The notes beneath the pieces were generated by a model. The model saw only the letters and a list, made by a program, of their open reading frames with translations. It searched no databases and had not been told where the DNA came from. From positions 1-5,679 of the forward strand of contig CAMWQK010000070.1 of the NCBI GenBank assembly GCA_947176445.1: 5,679 bases of DNA, written 5' to 3'. Shown one piece after another: positions 5,354 through 5,679 of the stretch. The DNA comes from an uncultured Clostridia bacterium (GTDB taxonomy: Bacteria > Bacillota > Clostridia > Christensenellales > Borkfalkiaceae). Position 1 is the first letter of the stretch; each line of letters starts with the position of its first letter. Made by a program: the position numbers and the translations under genes.

Positions 5354-5679
5354 TTATAATTTGGTGAGTTCGTAACCGTCTTTACTGTCTTTCACGGCAT
5401 ATCCCATTTCTTTGAGCTTTTCTCGAAGTTCGTCCGACTTCTTCCAGTCCTTCTGCGCGCGGGCGGCTTGCCGCTCTTTTGCGACTGCCTCCACCTCGGC
5501 GGGAATATCGCTCTTTGCCGCGTACTTGTTCAGATACTCCTCCGCGTCCTTTTGGAACAAGCCGAGCAGGGAATACGTCTTTTTAATTTGATTGGTGATC
5601 TGCCGCGCCTTTTTGTCGCCGCTCGCCGTCAACGCCGCCGCAGCTTTGAAATACACGAAGAGCTCGGAGAGCGCAAGCG
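5354..5679 (-). CDS. cysS: Cysteinyl-tRNA synthetase, C-terminal end only
   Basis: The frame is open at the right edge; 107 residues and the TAA stop are visible. It matches the C-terminal part of CysRS (DALR anticodon-binding domain and tail). LALSELFVYFKAAAAL corresponds to the helix after the catalytic core, SLLGLFQKDAEEYLNKY to the family's LGLFQ-type segment, and KERQAARAQKDWKKSDELRE, then KLKEMGYAVKDSKDGYEL, to the conserved tail that contains the ER..AR..KD...AD.iR..L...G pattern and the Asp before the final Gly. A GTG at 5656 could be read as a start, but the frame continues upstream with family-like residues, so it is internal. The catalytic HIGH and KMSKS motifs and zinc ligands lie outside the window. 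alaS starts 14 bp downstream with its ribosome binding site just after the cysS stop, which implies co-transcription of two synthetases. Function: attaches cysteine to tRNA-Cys in the cytoplasm. Confidence 0.88.
   Translation of the reverse strand, partial: LALSELFVYFKAAAALTASGDKKARQITNQIKKTYSLLGLFQKDAEEYLNKYAAKSDIPAEVEAVAKERQAARAQKDWKKSDELREKLKEMGYAVKDSKDGYELTKL

Noticed and set aside
5654..5656. GTG as the start of a separate 100-residue protein
   Set aside because: The frame continues upstream to the window edge with residues fitting CysRS, and no ribosome binding site precedes the GTG.

Overview
This window looks like a moderately GC-rich Gram-positive chromosome, most likely from an uncultured Clostridia-type Firmicute. 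The signs are near-consensus AAGGAG/GGGAGG ribosome binding sites, consensus sigma-A boxes, short U-tailed terminators, a lipoprotein with repeated Tyr-rich beta-strand modules, and compact housekeeping genes. No mobile element, CRISPR array, tRNA or rRNA was found. A species cannot be named from the sequence.

Layout, left to right. (1) 1-1899, minus strand: a large secreted lipoprotein with beta-propeller-like repeats, cut off by the left edge of the window (633 codons visible, no stop reached). (2) 1900-2036: a 137-bp divergent intergenic region with a good minus-strand promoter, a possible overlapping plus-strand promoter, and inverted repeats that can pair in alternative ways with the ribosome binding sites of both flanking genes. 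(3) 2037-2303, plus strand: an 88-residue protein of unknown function, with helix-like ends and a Pro/Ala/Gln-rich middle. (4) 2327-2360: a strong terminator that works on both strands and separates this gene from the convergent ribosomal protein operon. (5) 3230-2374, minus strand: rplM (L13) and rpsI (S9), 11 bp apart, driven by a near-perfect promoter at 3309-3337 through a leader of about 72 nt that may be an L13-type autoregulatory leader. (6) 3476-3511: the terminator of the upstream tRNA synthetase operon. (7) 5339-3525, minus strand: a complete but short (604-residue) alanyl-tRNA synthetase with aminoacylation and editing domains but no C-terminal C-Ala domain. (8) 5679-5354, minus strand: the last 107 residues of cysteinyl-tRNA synthetase, 14 bp upstream of alaS and probably co-transcribed with it.

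Most of the window is translation machinery: two tRNA synthetases in one operon and two ribosomal proteins in the next, each with its own terminator. The lipoprotein and the 88-residue gene form a separate divergent pair. The points most worth following up are the C-Ala-less AlaRS and the paired three-segment arrangements in the divergent region that could mask or free ribosome binding sites. I saw no clear new multi-gene system here; the regulatory proposals are inference from base pairing.
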